This document shows, in pieces, positions 46,370 to 57,574 of a stretch of DNA of 64,000 nucleotides. The stretch spans positions 46,504,889 to 46,568,888 of the forward strand of contig JBBCBC010000002.1 in the NCBI GenBank assembly GCA_037126765.1, in the 5' to 3' direction. This DNA comes from Stenogyne calaminthoides (taxonomy: Eukaryota; Streptophyta; Magnoliopsida; Lamiales; Lamiaceae). How positions within the stretch are numbered: the stretch's first letter is position 1; the number at the start of each line of letters is the position of its first letter. Below the pieces are notes generated by a model. The model was not told where the DNA came from and ran no database searches. It saw only the letters and a program-made list of their open reading frames with translations. The position numbers and the translations under genes are program-made.

Positions 46370-48340
46370 TCTTTCTTTGCAACCATTTTTAACTCTTTGC
46401 TTTCTAAGTCCAAAAATTAAATAGGAAAGACTTAAATGCCCTTAATTTCTTCAACCACCAATTTGTACTCCTAATGCACTGCACATTTTAATAATTTTGT
46501 ATTTTAAAATTTTAAAATTGTAAATTTTAAAGTTTAAATTTTACTAAACTTTTTTAATTGTATATTTTTTATCTAATTAATTTTTTTATTTATTTGTCCT
46601 TTTATTTAATTTGTTTTTTCAGAAATAAAAATATTAGTAAAAAAATTTATATATTCAGATTTTAAATTTTACTAATTTTTTTAAATTATCTATAATTTTA
46701 TTTAATTATTTTTTTTAATATTATCCAAAAATATTTGCACACCCCAAAAAATTCTTTAATCATCTGTCTTTTTATTTAAAAATTCAAAAAAAAATTGCAA
46801 ACCAATAAAAAATTCTGCATACCAATATTTTTTTAATTGTCTTGTCATTTTATTTAAAAATTCTGCACACCCGTAAAAATGTTTGCACACCAATTTTTTT
46901 TTTTATTATCTATACTTTTATTTTAAAATTCTCGTATTTCCATAAAAAAAAAATCATAGATAAAGTAAAAAAATATGCACACACATAAAATAATCTGCAC
47001 ACTCCTAAAAAATTCTGCACACTTAAAAAAAATTATGTACACCCATAATAAATTCTGCACACCCCAAAATTCTGCACACCGGTAAAATATTATGCATCTA
47101 TAACTCCATAATTATTCAAACTAGAAAGTGAATTTGCACACCCGTATAAAAATTGCACACCCGAAATTAGAAAAGTGAATGTTGCCTCAATAACTCAACA
47201 TCCGAAGTTTTGCACTCATACTTCACAAAATGCTAACCCAAAATTACAAAAATATATATCTACTATAAATTACATAAAAATTTAAAAAAGATATAAAAAA
47301 ATCTCTTTTCTTTCTCTCTTGCTCCATAATCTCTCTCTTGAGATCGACCAAAATACCATCTGCAACCATTCAAAATATCAAAAAAACTATTATGGTGAAA
47401 AATTTAAATATCTGCAACAAGTCTACAAATAAAAAATATACAATAGAAGGAAATCTGCAACAAATTTTGAAATCTGCAACAAGATTTGAAAATCACAAAC
47501 AACAAATGCTAACAAATGCCTGAAAATTTGCATGACCCAAAATTACAAAAAAATTAATTGCATAACTCATAAAATCCTAAATCCTTCAATCCAAAACCAG
47601 CAGAAACAGAGTAGCAAATGCCAAAAGATAACAAGGAACTATAAATTCAAACCTTCAAGAATTCGGGTTCTAGTTAATCAAATCATCCTAAAATTATACA
47701 CCTGTAATCCTAAGATATTTAGATTATATTGACAAAGCCATAGTCTCTAATCAAAACAAGGAACCGAAACAAAACACATCACAAACACAAAAATCAAAGT
47801 GTGAAAACCCAATAACAAAGAATTTATCTGATCGCCGCAGTCATCGGCGGCACCGTGGCCCAAAAACACTCAGCCGCTGCCGCCCAGATCCGCCAAAACT
47901 TTGTCCATCCCACAAACGTAAAGTCGCGACCAACGCCGCCGCTGCCCAAATCCGCCGGAATTTTGTCGATCCACCACCCACTCACGCGGTTGGGCGGCGG
48001 CGGCTCGGGAAATGATGGCGTCTGTTTGGTTCCGGAGGTGGGGGGTCCGTTTTCGCCTCTTTTGCTGGTGAGGGTTGCGCGCACGCCGGGGGGGCGGTGG
48101 AAGATTTTGAGAGATGTGGGTTGGGGGAGGGGGCAGCGGTGGAGGAAGATTTGAGAGAAGAAATGAGGATGAGAAATTGGAGGCGAGGGATTTATTTGGT
48201 TTGGTTGGGACCGGTTGAGGGGTGTAATTTGTGGACAGTGACGAGGGTAAATTTGGAATCTTTTGCACCTTATAGTAAGAGTAAAAATGTATGACACCTT
48301 AGAGTAATGGTATGTGAAAAATGATACTTATGAGTAATTT
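46370..48340. mobile_element. Putative non-autonomous element with GC-rich core
   Basis: Layout like the element at 26546-28247: A/T-rich arms, a GC-rich core (about 47825-48130) and a right end with repeated attactctaaggtg / ttactcataagt words. The left limit is uncertain. The arm at about 46730-47165 is a loose tandem array of ttctgcacacccataaaa-like units. The core contains two related ~35-base segments (cagatccgccaaaactttgt and aaatccgccggaattttgt). No recognisable protein. Confidence 0.35.
46730..47165. repeat. Degenerate tandem repeat, CTGCACACC type
   Basis: At least ten loose copies of a 15-25-base word around 'aattctgcacacccataaaa', with variable spacing. Non-coding. Confidence 0.55.
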
Positions 48341-48554
48341 TCCTTTTGTTTTTTTTATCTTCTACCTCTTTTTTTTATAATCTTCTTGGGTTCATTTCCC
48401 ATCGACTCCAGCTTCTACCTCTATGCTTCTTTTTTGTTTTTTTATTATCTTCTTGGGTTCATTTCCCAATTTTGTTTTTTTATTTTGATTTTTTTATGGT
48501 CTGCTTCTTTGTTTTTTTTATTCTATTTTCTTTTTTAAAAAATTAATTATTTAT

Positions 48555-48655
48555 AATTTAAACGGACAACTATCTATAACCAAAACATTAAACTACTTAT
48601 AACATAAACGTGCTACTATTTATAACAAAAACGTGTAATTACTTTTAACATAAAC
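48555..48655. repeat. Minisatellite, left part (split by copia 2)
   Basis: Four or five degenerate 20-25-base units of the type acgtgcaactacttataac. It continues at 53645 on the other side of the retrotransposon, whose target duplication TAAAC falls inside the array. Confidence 0.75.
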
Positions 48656-48929
48656 TGTTAAAAATATATTTTTCCATACATTAACTAATGAGATTACAAG
48701 TATATATAGATTACAAGATATGAGAACGGAAGGATCTAGAACCTTTAACAACCCTAACAAACTTGTAACTAACTTGTAAAGACTATACAAACATATCTCT
48801 ATACATTTCTGTGATCTATGCGAAGTGTATGCGAATATGTACGCAAGGCACGATTGAAGCTGCTTCCAAAATTGATACCTAATAGCAGTCGAACTAATAC
48901 TTTTAGACGATTAAGCTAATACTCTAACA
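48656..48929 (-). repeat. 3' LTR of copia element 2
   Basis: 274 bp. Lacks the internal 76-bp duplication present in the 5' LTR. Confidence 0.9.
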
Positions 48930-50093
48930 TGCTCCCAAAGAAAGTGGACTTCGGGACTTGAATAATGAAATCTTATCACGAAGCATGCAAAACCGTGTAG
49001 ATGAGAGAGCCTTGGTGAAGATATCAGCGGATTGATCTTCACTGGGAATGTAACGAACATCAAGCAACTGATTTTGAACTTTTTCTCTGATGAAGTGAAC
49101 GTCCACTTCAATGTGTTTGGTGCGAGAATGGAATGCTGGATTGAAAGCGAGTGTGATGGCCTCTTGATTGTCACACCATAGGATAGATGGAGTGATGGAA
49201 GAGACCTGAAATTCTTTTATCAACGATTGAAGCCAAAGCAGATCAGTAGCAGCAGAGGCAAGAGCCATGTACTCGGCTTCAGTGCTGCTTCTGGCCACAA
49301 CAGACTGTTTTCTGGAGCTCCATGAAAGGAGATTGGAGCCAAGCATGATGCAAAAACCTGAAGTGCTGCGACGATCATCAATACTAGAAGCATAATCAGC
49401 ATCAACGTATCCATGTAACCTGAAATCAGATATGGGTGAAAATGATAAACCAAAAGAAATAGTCCCATGAATGTACCTGAGTACCCGTTTGCAAGCTCTC
49501 CAATGATTCTGTGTGGGAGCTTGAAGAAATTGAGAAAGTTTGTTTACAAAAAAAGAAATATCAGGACGAGTGAGTGTGAGATATTGAAGAGCACCAATGA
49601 TGCTTCGATATAGAGAAGGATGTTCAAAGGCAGGGCTATCAGAGGCAGAAAGTTTGTCACTGGGACAAAGAAGAGTGGAGCAAGGCTTGCAAGATGCAAG
49701 ATTAGCCTTGAGAAGGATTTCTTTGGCATATTTGGACTGAGTGAGTGTGATGGAGTGAGAAGAAGAAGAATGAGCTTCTAAGCCCAAGAAGTAGTTCACT
49801 TCCCCAAGATGCTTAAGAGAGAAAGTGTTATGAAGAGTGTTGATGAGATCAGAGATGAGACATTGATCATCCCCAGTGATCAGAATGTCATCCACATAAA
49901 CAAGAAGAAGAATGAGCTTATGCTGAATTCTCTTGAAGAATAAGCAATGATCAGCATCAGAATTCTTGAAACCAGTTTGGAGGAGAAAGCCTTTGAATGG
50001 GCCTTTGGGGAGACCATAGAGGGCCTTGGATAGTTTGCAGACATGAGAAGGTTTAGAGTCATCCAAAAAACCCTCAGGCTGAGAAATATACAC
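48924..50093 (-). pseudogene. copia 2 reverse transcriptase C-half and RNase H
   Basis: 389-codon frame. It starts in the RT palm (MYISQPEGFLDDSKPSHVC), with ALYGLPKGPF where an internal deletion has removed the usual AWY... segment. It continues with catalytic LLVYVDDILITG, then RNase H with GYVDADYASSIDDRRSTSG, SSTEAEYMALA and LWCDNQEAITLA. This is the best-preserved part of the element, but it lacks its N-terminal half in frame. Confidence 0.9.
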
Positions 50094-50150
50094 AGTTTCT
50101 TTGAGTTGGCCATTAAGAAAAGCATTGTTGATGTCAACCTGTTCAATGCC

Positions 50151-50588
50151 TCATCCAAAAGTGACAGCTAGACTGAAAATAAGTCTTAGAGTGACAGGCT
50201 TCACCAGTGGACTGTAAGTGTGAAAGAAATCAATGTCTGCATTCTGCTGAAAACCCCTAGCAACAAGCCTAGCCTTGTATCTGTCCACACTCCCATCTTT
50301 TGTATACTTAACTCTAAAGATCCACTTTGTAGAAATTAAGTTCATATCAGAAGAATGAGGCACCAAAGTCCATGTTTCATTCTTCATCAAGGTTGAGTAC
50401 TCATCAGACATGGCTTGTTGCCACTCAGAAGATTGTAGTGCTTCAGAAACTGTATTTGGTTCAGGAATCTTGACAAGTGTATGATAGACTTTAGGTTTCA
50501 GGACACCAGATTTGGCCCTGGTGGTCATATTGTGAGTGTTTGAAGGAAAGAAAATGGGAACAAACTGAGGGGATTGATGAGAAGGCAC
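50151..50588 (-). pseudogene. copia 2 RT N-terminal part
   Basis: Frame with TWTLVPHSSDMNLISTKWIF and RYKARLVARGFQQ, the start of copia RT. It ends in a stop at 50151-50153, just before the segment continued at 50093. Confidence 0.85.
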
Positions 50589-50597
50589 TGGAGAATT

Positions 50598-51287
50598 TTA
50601 GTTTGAACTAGTAGATGTATATGTATCAGAAGGATGGAGGGGAGAATATGTTGAAGGGAATCTGGGAGGAGATGAGTGATGAGATTCATGAGATGATGTA
50701 TCTGTGGGTGGAGTGACATCTGAGAAAGAGGGAATAGGAGCAGTAGTGATGGACTGATTAGTGTGAGATGTATTTTGAGAGAGAGATGGATATGGAAATT
50801 CAGCTTCATTGAATTGAACTGTACTGGAGACATAAATTCTGCCTGAAGAGACATGGAGACATTTGTAACCTTTGCGAGAAGTGCTATATCCAAGAAACAC
50901 ACACTTCTCAGATCTGAATTGTAGTTTAGAAGTGTTATAAGGTCTGAGAAACGGAAAACATGAGCAACCAAACACTCTCAGAAATGAGTAATCAGAATTT
51001 TTATAAAATAGAAGCTGAGATGGAGAGATTTGATTATGAGTAGGAGTTGGAAGAAGATTGATTATGTAAGTAGCAATGTGAAATGAGCACCACCAGAATT
51101 TCATAGGAAGATGACTCAAAGCAAGCATTGAGAGACCTAACTCAACCACATGTTGGTGTTTTCTCTCCACTAGACCATTTTGTTGATGAGTATGAGGGCA
51201 AGACATCCTCATAACAATGCCTAGATCAGCTAGGAAGGTTTTTAGAGCCAAATATTCACCACCATTGTCACGCTGCACTGCCTTCAC
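50598..51287 (-). pseudogene. copia 2 integrase C-half
   Basis: Begins VQRDNGGEYLALKTFLADLG and HTHQQNGLVERKHQHVVELG, which carry the integrase catalytic Asp and Glu region. A segment with SEKCVFLGYSTSRKGYKCLH follows, then a Ser/Pro/Thr-rich linker. The frame upstream is broken at about 51290-51470. Confidence 0.85.
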
Positions 51288-51472
51288 TCTAGTACCAAAC
51301 TGAGTCTCAAATCATTTGTAAGAACTGAGTGACTGTAGCTTTGACATCAGACTTTAACTGTAGCGGATAAATCCAAGAGTATATGGTAAACTCATCTACA
51401 ATCAGTAAGTAATACTTAAATCCCTCAATGGACACAGTAGAGGAGGGACCCCACACATCAAGATGTATAACA

Positions 51473-52270
51473 TCAAAAGCTGCTACAGAAGAATGAATGA
51501 CAGTTGGAAAAGTTCATTTGATGTAATTTTCCCATTTTACAAGAGTCACATAATTCAATATCAGAAACAGTAACAGGTATGCTTAAAGTCTTCAATACAT
51601 GAGAAACAGTAGCAGAACAAGAGTGACCCAGTCTATGATGCCACAACATGTATTTATTTGTCTTAGACTCTACAGACTTATTACAAGTGAAAACAACTGA
51701 TGTAGTAGTAGTACTTCTTGGAACCAGATGATCCAGATTCAACTGATACAGGCCATTCTCAAGTACTCCCTTCAGCAGGACCTTTTGTGTACTCAAATCC
51801 TTAACAACACAATGAGTGGAAAAGAACTCAATAATGGCATTATTGTCCTTAAGAAATTGTGAAATGCTCAACAAATTCTTAGTGATATCAGGAACATGCA
51901 ATATATTATGTAATTGTAGAGAAGTGGAACCATGAATATCAGATAGAATGAGAGAACCAATACTCTTAATAGGAATTGAAGATCCATTTCCAACAGTCAG
52001 AGAAGAAGTACCTTGATATGGAGTAGAATTCATGAGTTGTGAGCTCTGATTAGTGACATGATGAGTGGCACCACTGTCAATGTACCAAGCATTGCCTGTA
52101 TTATGTGGATCAGACACATAATCAGAGTTATAAGTATGAAAATTAGTAGGAGTTGGAAGCAAACCAGCCTGCTGCTGCACCATATTTGCTTGAGCCGAAG
52201 AAGGAACTCCTGAATTTGGCTCCAAGCCATGAAAATTGACATCAAATCTCTTAAAGCACTTGATAGCCAC
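51473..52270 (-). pseudogene. copia 2 protease and pre-integrase domain
   Basis: WYIDSGATHHVTNQSSQL carries the aspartic-protease DSG motif. LWHHRLGHSCSATVSHVL is the GAG-pre-integrase segment. A zinc knuckle belongs just upstream (about 52270-52320), where CGKPNHVAIKC-like sequence crosses a frame break. Confidence 0.85.
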
Positions 52271-52329
52271 ATGATTTGGTTTGCCACAAAGTTGACAGAG
52301 AACTTTATTTTGGATTGGAACTTAGGTTT

Positions 52330-53038
52330 ACCCTTAGATTTTCCAGGATTGAAACCAGAAGAAGGTTTGGAATCCTTAGAAGCATAGTTTGCAGATGGAT
52401 TCTGAGGAGGTGCAACTGTATTCACAGTGGAATACTGCAAAAGTCTCATCTCATGAGTGTGGAGTATGGATTGGACCTCAGTAAGAGAAGGCAGAGATCC
52501 TCTGGTGGTCAGATTGACAACAACAACATCAAACTCCCTAAGCCACCAAGAATAAACCACCAAGAATATACAACACCAGATCTTCATCAGCAAGTGTGTG
52601 ACCTGCTGCTAAGAGACCATCAGAGATAGATCTCATCTGAAGTAAGTAGTCATCAACAGACATGGATCCTTTCTTCAGAGTTTGCAGTTGAAACCGCAAG
52701 TTCATAACCCGAGCTTTGGACTGAGAGTGAAACAACTCGTCCAAAATCATCCAAACTTGAAAAGCATGTGCACATCTACTCACATGACCAAGCATGGATT
52801 CAGAAATAGAACTGAGAATCCAGCTAAGTAGAAAATGATCCTTGCGAAGCCAAAGCAAGTGTGAAGAATCAGAACTAGTGGACTCAAGATCAAGCTGTGG
52901 AACAGATGTGCATAAGAGCACATCATCAAAACCATGAGCTCGAACAGTAGCAAGTACTTGAGAGCGCCAATAAGAGAAGTTTTGACGATCAAGACGAATA
53001 TGCAGAGTGATGAAAGTAGGTAGTTTTGGAAGAGACAT
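52330..53038 (-). pseudogene. copia 2 gag
   Basis: Start ATG at 53038 (MSLPKLPTFITLHIRLDRQN...), with FSYWRSQVLATVRAHGFDD and NLRFQLQTLKKGSMSVDDYL, matching the copia gag domain. It is open to 52538 and then shifts frame near 52545-52590. About 245 bases of purine-rich leader (gaagatatgaagattcgg-type repeats) lie between the primer site and this start. Confidence 0.85.
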
Positions 53039-53281
53039 GATTGAATCAGCGGAAGGATTGGATCGATTGAAGATATGAAGGTTCGGTTGAAGATATGAAG
53101 ATTCGGTTGAAGATGTGAACCGAGGATGAATATGAGTTTGAAGATATGAAGATGAACAGAGAAAAATCTTTGAAGATTCAAAGAGAGCAGATGAAGATTC
53201 AAAGCAGATTTGAAGATAACCGTCGAACTAGAAACGGTTATGGATGGAAAAAAACTTGATCACATAATCATAGAGAAGCAA

Positions 53282-53293
53282 GCTTAAATACCA
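53282..53293 (-). promoter_or_regulatory. Primer-binding site of copia element 2
   Basis: On the minus strand TGGTATTTAAGC abuts the 5' LTR. It is a degenerate match to the tRNA-Met complement. Confidence 0.65.
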
Positions 53294-53644
53294 TGTTAAA
53301 AATATATTTTTCCATACATTAACTAATGAGATTACAAGTATATATAGATTACAAGATAGGAGAACGGAAGGATCTAGAACCCTTAACAACCCTGACAAAC
53401 TTGTAACTAACTTGTAAAGACTATACAAACATATCTCTATACATTTTTGTGATCTATGCGAAGTGTATGTGAATATGTAAGACTAACTTGTAAAGACTAT
53501 ACAAACATATCTCTATACATTTTTGTGATCTATGCGAAGTGTATGTGAATATGTAAGCAAGGCACGATTGAAAGCTGCTTCCAAAATTGATACCTGGTAG
53601 CAGTCGAACTAATACTTTTAGACGATTAAGCTAATACTCTAACA
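53294..53644 (-). repeat. 5' LTR of copia element 2, with 76-bp internal duplication
   Basis: 351 bp versus 274 bp for the 3' LTR. The segment starting at 53406 (actaacttgtaaagactata) is repeated directly from 53482. The two units are nearly identical, so the duplication arose after insertion. Confidence 0.9.
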
Positions 53645-54310
53645 TAAACTTGTTAAACCTATAACAAAAACGTGCAATTACCACTAGAACGTGCAACTAC
53701 TTAAAACAGCATCGTGCAACTACCTATAATAAAAATGTGCGACTACTTGTAATTGAAATGTACAACTATCTATCACCGAACACGTGCAACTACCTATAAC
53801 AAAAATGTGCGACTACTTATAATTGAAACGTGCAACTACCTATCACTGAAAACGTGCAACTACTTAAAATAGAACCGTGCAACTACATATAACAAAAACG
53901 TGCAACTACCTGTAACAAAAATGGCAACTATTTATCACTGAAAACGTGCAACTTACTATCACTGGAAACGTGCAATTTACTATCATTGAAAACGTGCAAC
54001 TACTTAAAATAGAACCGTGCAACTACATATAACAAAAACGTGCAACTACTTATAATTGAAACGTGCAACTACCTGTAACAAAAACGTGCGACTACTTATA
54101 ATTGAAACGTGCAACTATCTATCACTGAAAACGTGCAACTTACTATAACTGAAAATGTGCAACTACTTAAAACAGAACCGTGCAACTACTTAAAACATAA
54201 CCGTGCGACTACTTAAAATTGAAACGTTCAACTACCTGTAACAAATATATGCAACTTACTATAACTAAAAAAATGCAACTTTCTATAAACAAAACGTGCA
54301 AGTTATAACA
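53645..54310. repeat. Minisatellite, right part
   Basis: About 27 units of 20-26 bases around ACGTGCAACTACYTATAAC, with alternating tails (aacaaaa, aattgaa, cactgaaa, aaacagaac). Higher-order alternation of tail types is visible. No coding potential. It runs into the PPR-derived patch at about 54310. Confidence 0.85.
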
Positions 54311-54570
54311 ATAATGGCTATCGTGTTCCCTTCTTGTCCACAATTCACCAAAATCGAGTCTCCAACCGTCAAATGTGACGTCGTCTTTAAGGCAATTCAG
54401 CCAATCGAACAAATCTCTTTCAGGCATTTTGTCAAACACCTTCACCGCAGCCACAAACACACCACTTTTTGCAAATGCGCATGAATCTTTTCCCCATAAT
54501 CTACTCTCCTTAATCAACTACAAGCCTTCAATACACTTGGATAAGTGTAACTATCAGGATTTAAATAAGG
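54311..54570 (-). pseudogene. Fragment of a PPR-repeat protein gene
   Basis: On the minus strand one frame reads PDSYTYPSVLKACS and, after a stop, GEKIHAHLQK. The next frame reads AKSGVFVAAVKVFDKMPERD. These are consecutive pieces of plant PLS-class pentatricopeptide repeats, with a deletion between them. The continuation DDVTFDGWRLDFGELW does not look like PPR and may be out of frame. No complete gene. Confidence 0.6.
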
Positions 54571-54602
54571 AAACTACATCAAATTACCTATAACACGCTT
54601 AC

Positions 54603-54960
54603 CTCTGATTTCTTCAATGAAACCGTAGATGAATCAATTACATCCGTAGGCATCATCACTTGCAGATCTACTCCTCCACCATCGATTTCCCGTTTCTCCT
54701 GCTGTTTGAGTTGTTCCAAAACCTATAAAAAGTATAATTCCATGTGTTACTCAATAACAAATGCCACTCATACATTATTATTAATTTCACAATACAGTAG
54801 GAACATTATTAAGGTCTTAACCTCGACATAACCATCCCCGAAGCTGACACCATTTTCAGTATATGTGCGAGAGATGTGGCGATTGAAAGACGCGGAATTG
54901 AATTGAGTCAGCAAAAAGAGACAGGAGGAGAGGGAGAAGAGGCAGAGAGGCGTGAAGGAA
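54603..54960 (-). pseudogene. Two exon-like pieces of an unrecognised gene next to the PPR fragment
   Basis: Minus strand: an exon-like piece ends at a donor at 54821 (NGVSFGDGYVE, piece low end 54822). A second piece, 54722-54603, runs from an acceptor (ttatag) to a donor (GTAAGC) with 40 open codons beginning VLEQLKQQEKREIDGGG, in phase with the first. Upstream is a CT-rich leader-like stretch (about 54900-54970). I do not recognise the protein. It joins the PPR fragment in the same orientation. Confidence 0.4.
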
Positions 54961-55345
54961 AAGATGCAGACAGGATAGAAGAAATAATAAAAAGAAAAAA
55001 AAATCCAGTTATATAGGATCCGAATCCCTTGGAACCGGGGCGGGTGGGGGGGCGGGCGAGTGCACATATTTTAAATCCGTGTACCAAGTGCATATGAGAT
55101 CTCATAGCTCATATTTGAAATAGGAATTTATAACTAGCACCGTTGGAATTATTCGACTTAATTATAATGGAATATTTTAATCGTTGCTTGTAGGAATTAA
55201 TTTAGTGATTAATAATTCGTGTAGTACTCTTTTTTCTTTTTTTTTTTTGAAAGGTAGTACTCATTTTTCAATTCAAAACAAAATATGCATGGGATTAGCA
55301 AGAAGCCAAAATTTAATATAAATGTCACGTAAATTAAATGTTTTA
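54961..55345. other. Spacer and duplicated 3' flank of copy D
   Basis: About 55125-55225 repeats the 3' flank of copy C (35650-35770). The remainder is low-complexity with no gene. Confidence 0.5.
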
Positions 55346-57574
55346 TTAATCGAGGCAAAAAGAAAAAAGGGAAGTCCCTGATGTGAAATTAAGCAAAGCT
55401 CCCACACTTACACCATAACCACTTCCAACGTATACGCATCCTTGGGTCACAGAAAACCCTCCGTAAACACTGGCTCCAGTTTCATATGACCATAGTATTT
55501 CTCCATTTTTAGTATCAATTGCGTAAACGGGCCCCGTTGAATACGTTGAACCAGCGAAGAGAACGCCGTTCGCGACTGTCACTGGATTCGTCATGGCTCC
55601 ATTTGGAACGGCGGTGGACCATAATATAGTGCCAGTTTTAGCATCCATGGCGACCCATCCGCCGTCGTTGGTTACTTTATTTGATGGCAAAAGAATGAAG
55701 TTGTCCATGTTACTGTTGGCAATGTTGGTGTAGATTCTTCTTGTGTCCGTTGCCGCTCCCCAAGAGCCTCCGCCCCCGCGGCGCCACCTGGCCCGGCCTT
55801 CTGAATAATGCACGATTAAGTGAGTTGGGACGGATCTAGGATTTTATTTTTTAAATTTTGAATATTTTCATATTACAATTAACATAACAAAAAGTAGGTG
55901 TAGTGCAACTGAATCAATTTGATCTGAATATTTTGCATCAAGTCCAATACGAATACGAACGAGTTTTAACGAGCCAAACAAACGATACGAATAAATGAAC
56001 TTACAGTAGACCAGAGAAGGTCGCCATTAGTTCGATCGAGGGCCCAGGCGTAGCCACTTTTCTGAACCGCCACAACCATATCCACTTTGCTACCATTAAC
56101 ATCCACGCTCACCATCATCGGCGCCTCTCCGAAATCCGCGTCCGGGTTTGGGCCGGGCGGGAAATTCGGAGCCGTTGAATTATTGCACGCAAAAAACCAA
56201 ACATCATATCCTCCCAGCTGTCTATACCACTTGATCTCTCCAGACTCCAAATCCAGTGCCACGAAAGAGTCAAAATGGACATCGTCATCCACGCACTCTT
56301 CCTGATGAGTCGGGACCTGTTAAGGAAATAATATAAACAAATTAATTACACATCTCTCTACAAGTTCAGACTTTTAGATGATATGAAATTCTTTCAGGAC
56401 CGTCTGATTTTGTTGCCTTTCTTGGCATTGTTCGATTTCACGAGGTACGGAGTAGAGGTTCCCTGTTGCGATGTAGACGTGGTTTCTGTGTGCGTCGATG
56501 GAAGGGCTGCTGCCCCACACGGCGGCGCCGGCGTAGCCTCCGGTGGTGGCGTTTTTGTCGGGGATCATGTAGGTTTGCCATAGGATTGAACCTGTCCGAA
56601 TGTCTAACTTGGCGAAGCTGCCACGGAATGTGCAGCAGTTTTCAATGCAGGCAGTTTCTCCTAGAGAAGATACTCCAATGTACAAACCTCTGTATATACC
56701 ATTGAAACATTCATATTGTTAATTTTAAACGCCACGTTTTACATTGTTCCAACTATCGGACTATTCCTGTGAATTTTAAAATTTCTTATGCAATACGTAT
56801 ATTGATAATGATGATCGGTAATGGTATTGAATAATAAGTTTTAGGCAAAGCTTGTATAAATCGATTTTATCATGCAATTGGTTTGTATTTTTTGTATGTT
56901 ATTTTTTAATAGTATTAGTATACGTAGTTTCATTTAAAAGTCGTAATAACAACAAATGCACAAAGACGAATCATGAATTCACAATAACAAATTTAAATTA
57001 AAGCATACCTCTCGTAGTAAGTCCCGGACATGGTGATAAGAGCAAGAGGATGAGTATCGAGTTGGCGAGTCCAGACGAGTCGACCCGTATCTCGTGTCAG
57101 AGCCACAACATAAGCTGGCCCGTAAATCGGAACGATTAGCTTATCACCAGCTATAGTGGGAGTAGTTCTGAAAAGTAGCATAGCGGTAACGTTCATGATT
57201 TGCAAACTCGAGTTGAGGCCCGTCAGCCGTTACAGGTTCTGTCTCCAGACAAGGGAACCGTCCGCGGTTTTCACGGCGTAAATGTAACCGTTCCAGCTCG
57301 GAAAATAAACCACCCCGTCGGAAATCGCTGGCGTGGCCGTGACGTCTTTCCCGGCATTGAATTCCCACTTGAGGTGCAGCTTTGAGGCCGTCGATGGGCT
57401 TATTTTGGTCTCTCTGGCGGCGTATCTGCGGTTGTAACGGTCGCCGCCGTGGTTCAACCATTTTGTTTGCGGTTGGCGTTCGCTTTCGTGGCCATGGATT
57501 AATTGGCTCTTTAAATTAAGTAGGCAAATTATTGAAATTAAGAGGAGGGGGATATGGGTTTGAAATTTCGCCAT
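55346..57574 (-). pseudogene. Quinoprotein dehydrogenase-like pseudogene, copy D
   Basis: Recent duplicate of copy C with the same four-exon layout: 57574-57009, 56689-56401, 56316-56005 and about 55805-55346. Exons 1-3 have exactly the same lengths as in C (566, 289 and 312 bp). It is disabled by a TAA at 57230-57232 in exon 1 (RQNL then stop, where C has two Gln codons). It also has a 2-base insertion in the Gly-rich start of exon 4 (about 55775-55785). The conserved ENCCTFRGSF and blade motifs are otherwise kept, so loss is recent. Intron 1 is 319 bp and lacks the MITE and copia of copy C. Its promoter appears displaced (see 60267-60347). An upstream in-frame ATG at 57583 adds only three residues. 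Confidence 0.88.

Larger units (their letters stand above)
48656..53644 (-). mobile_element. Ty1/copia LTR retrotransposon 2, full length but defective
   Basis: Minus-strand element with LTRs at 53294-53644 (5') and 48656-48929 (3'). The target duplication TAAAC is at 48651-48655 and 53645-53649. The primer site is rc 53282-53293 (TGGTATTTAAGC). The purine tract CTTTGGGAGCA lies just inside the 3' LTR (rc 48930-48940). Domain order gag, protease, integrase, RT, RNase H. LTRs start TGTTAGAG and end TTTTTAACA. They differ by about eight substitutions and a 76-bp tandem duplication in the 5' LTR. Several frameshifts make it non-autonomous. Confidence 0.95.

Noticed and set aside
47824..48297. 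Overlapping long open frames on both strands in the GC-rich block
   Set aside because: The frames exist because stop codons are rare in GC-rich low-complexity DNA. The Pro/Arg-rich products match no family and the block contains internal repeats.
53645..54310. Regularly spaced repeats, considered as a CRISPR-like array
   Set aside because: Units are degenerate, contiguous and without unique spacers, and the genome is eukaryotic. It is a minisatellite.
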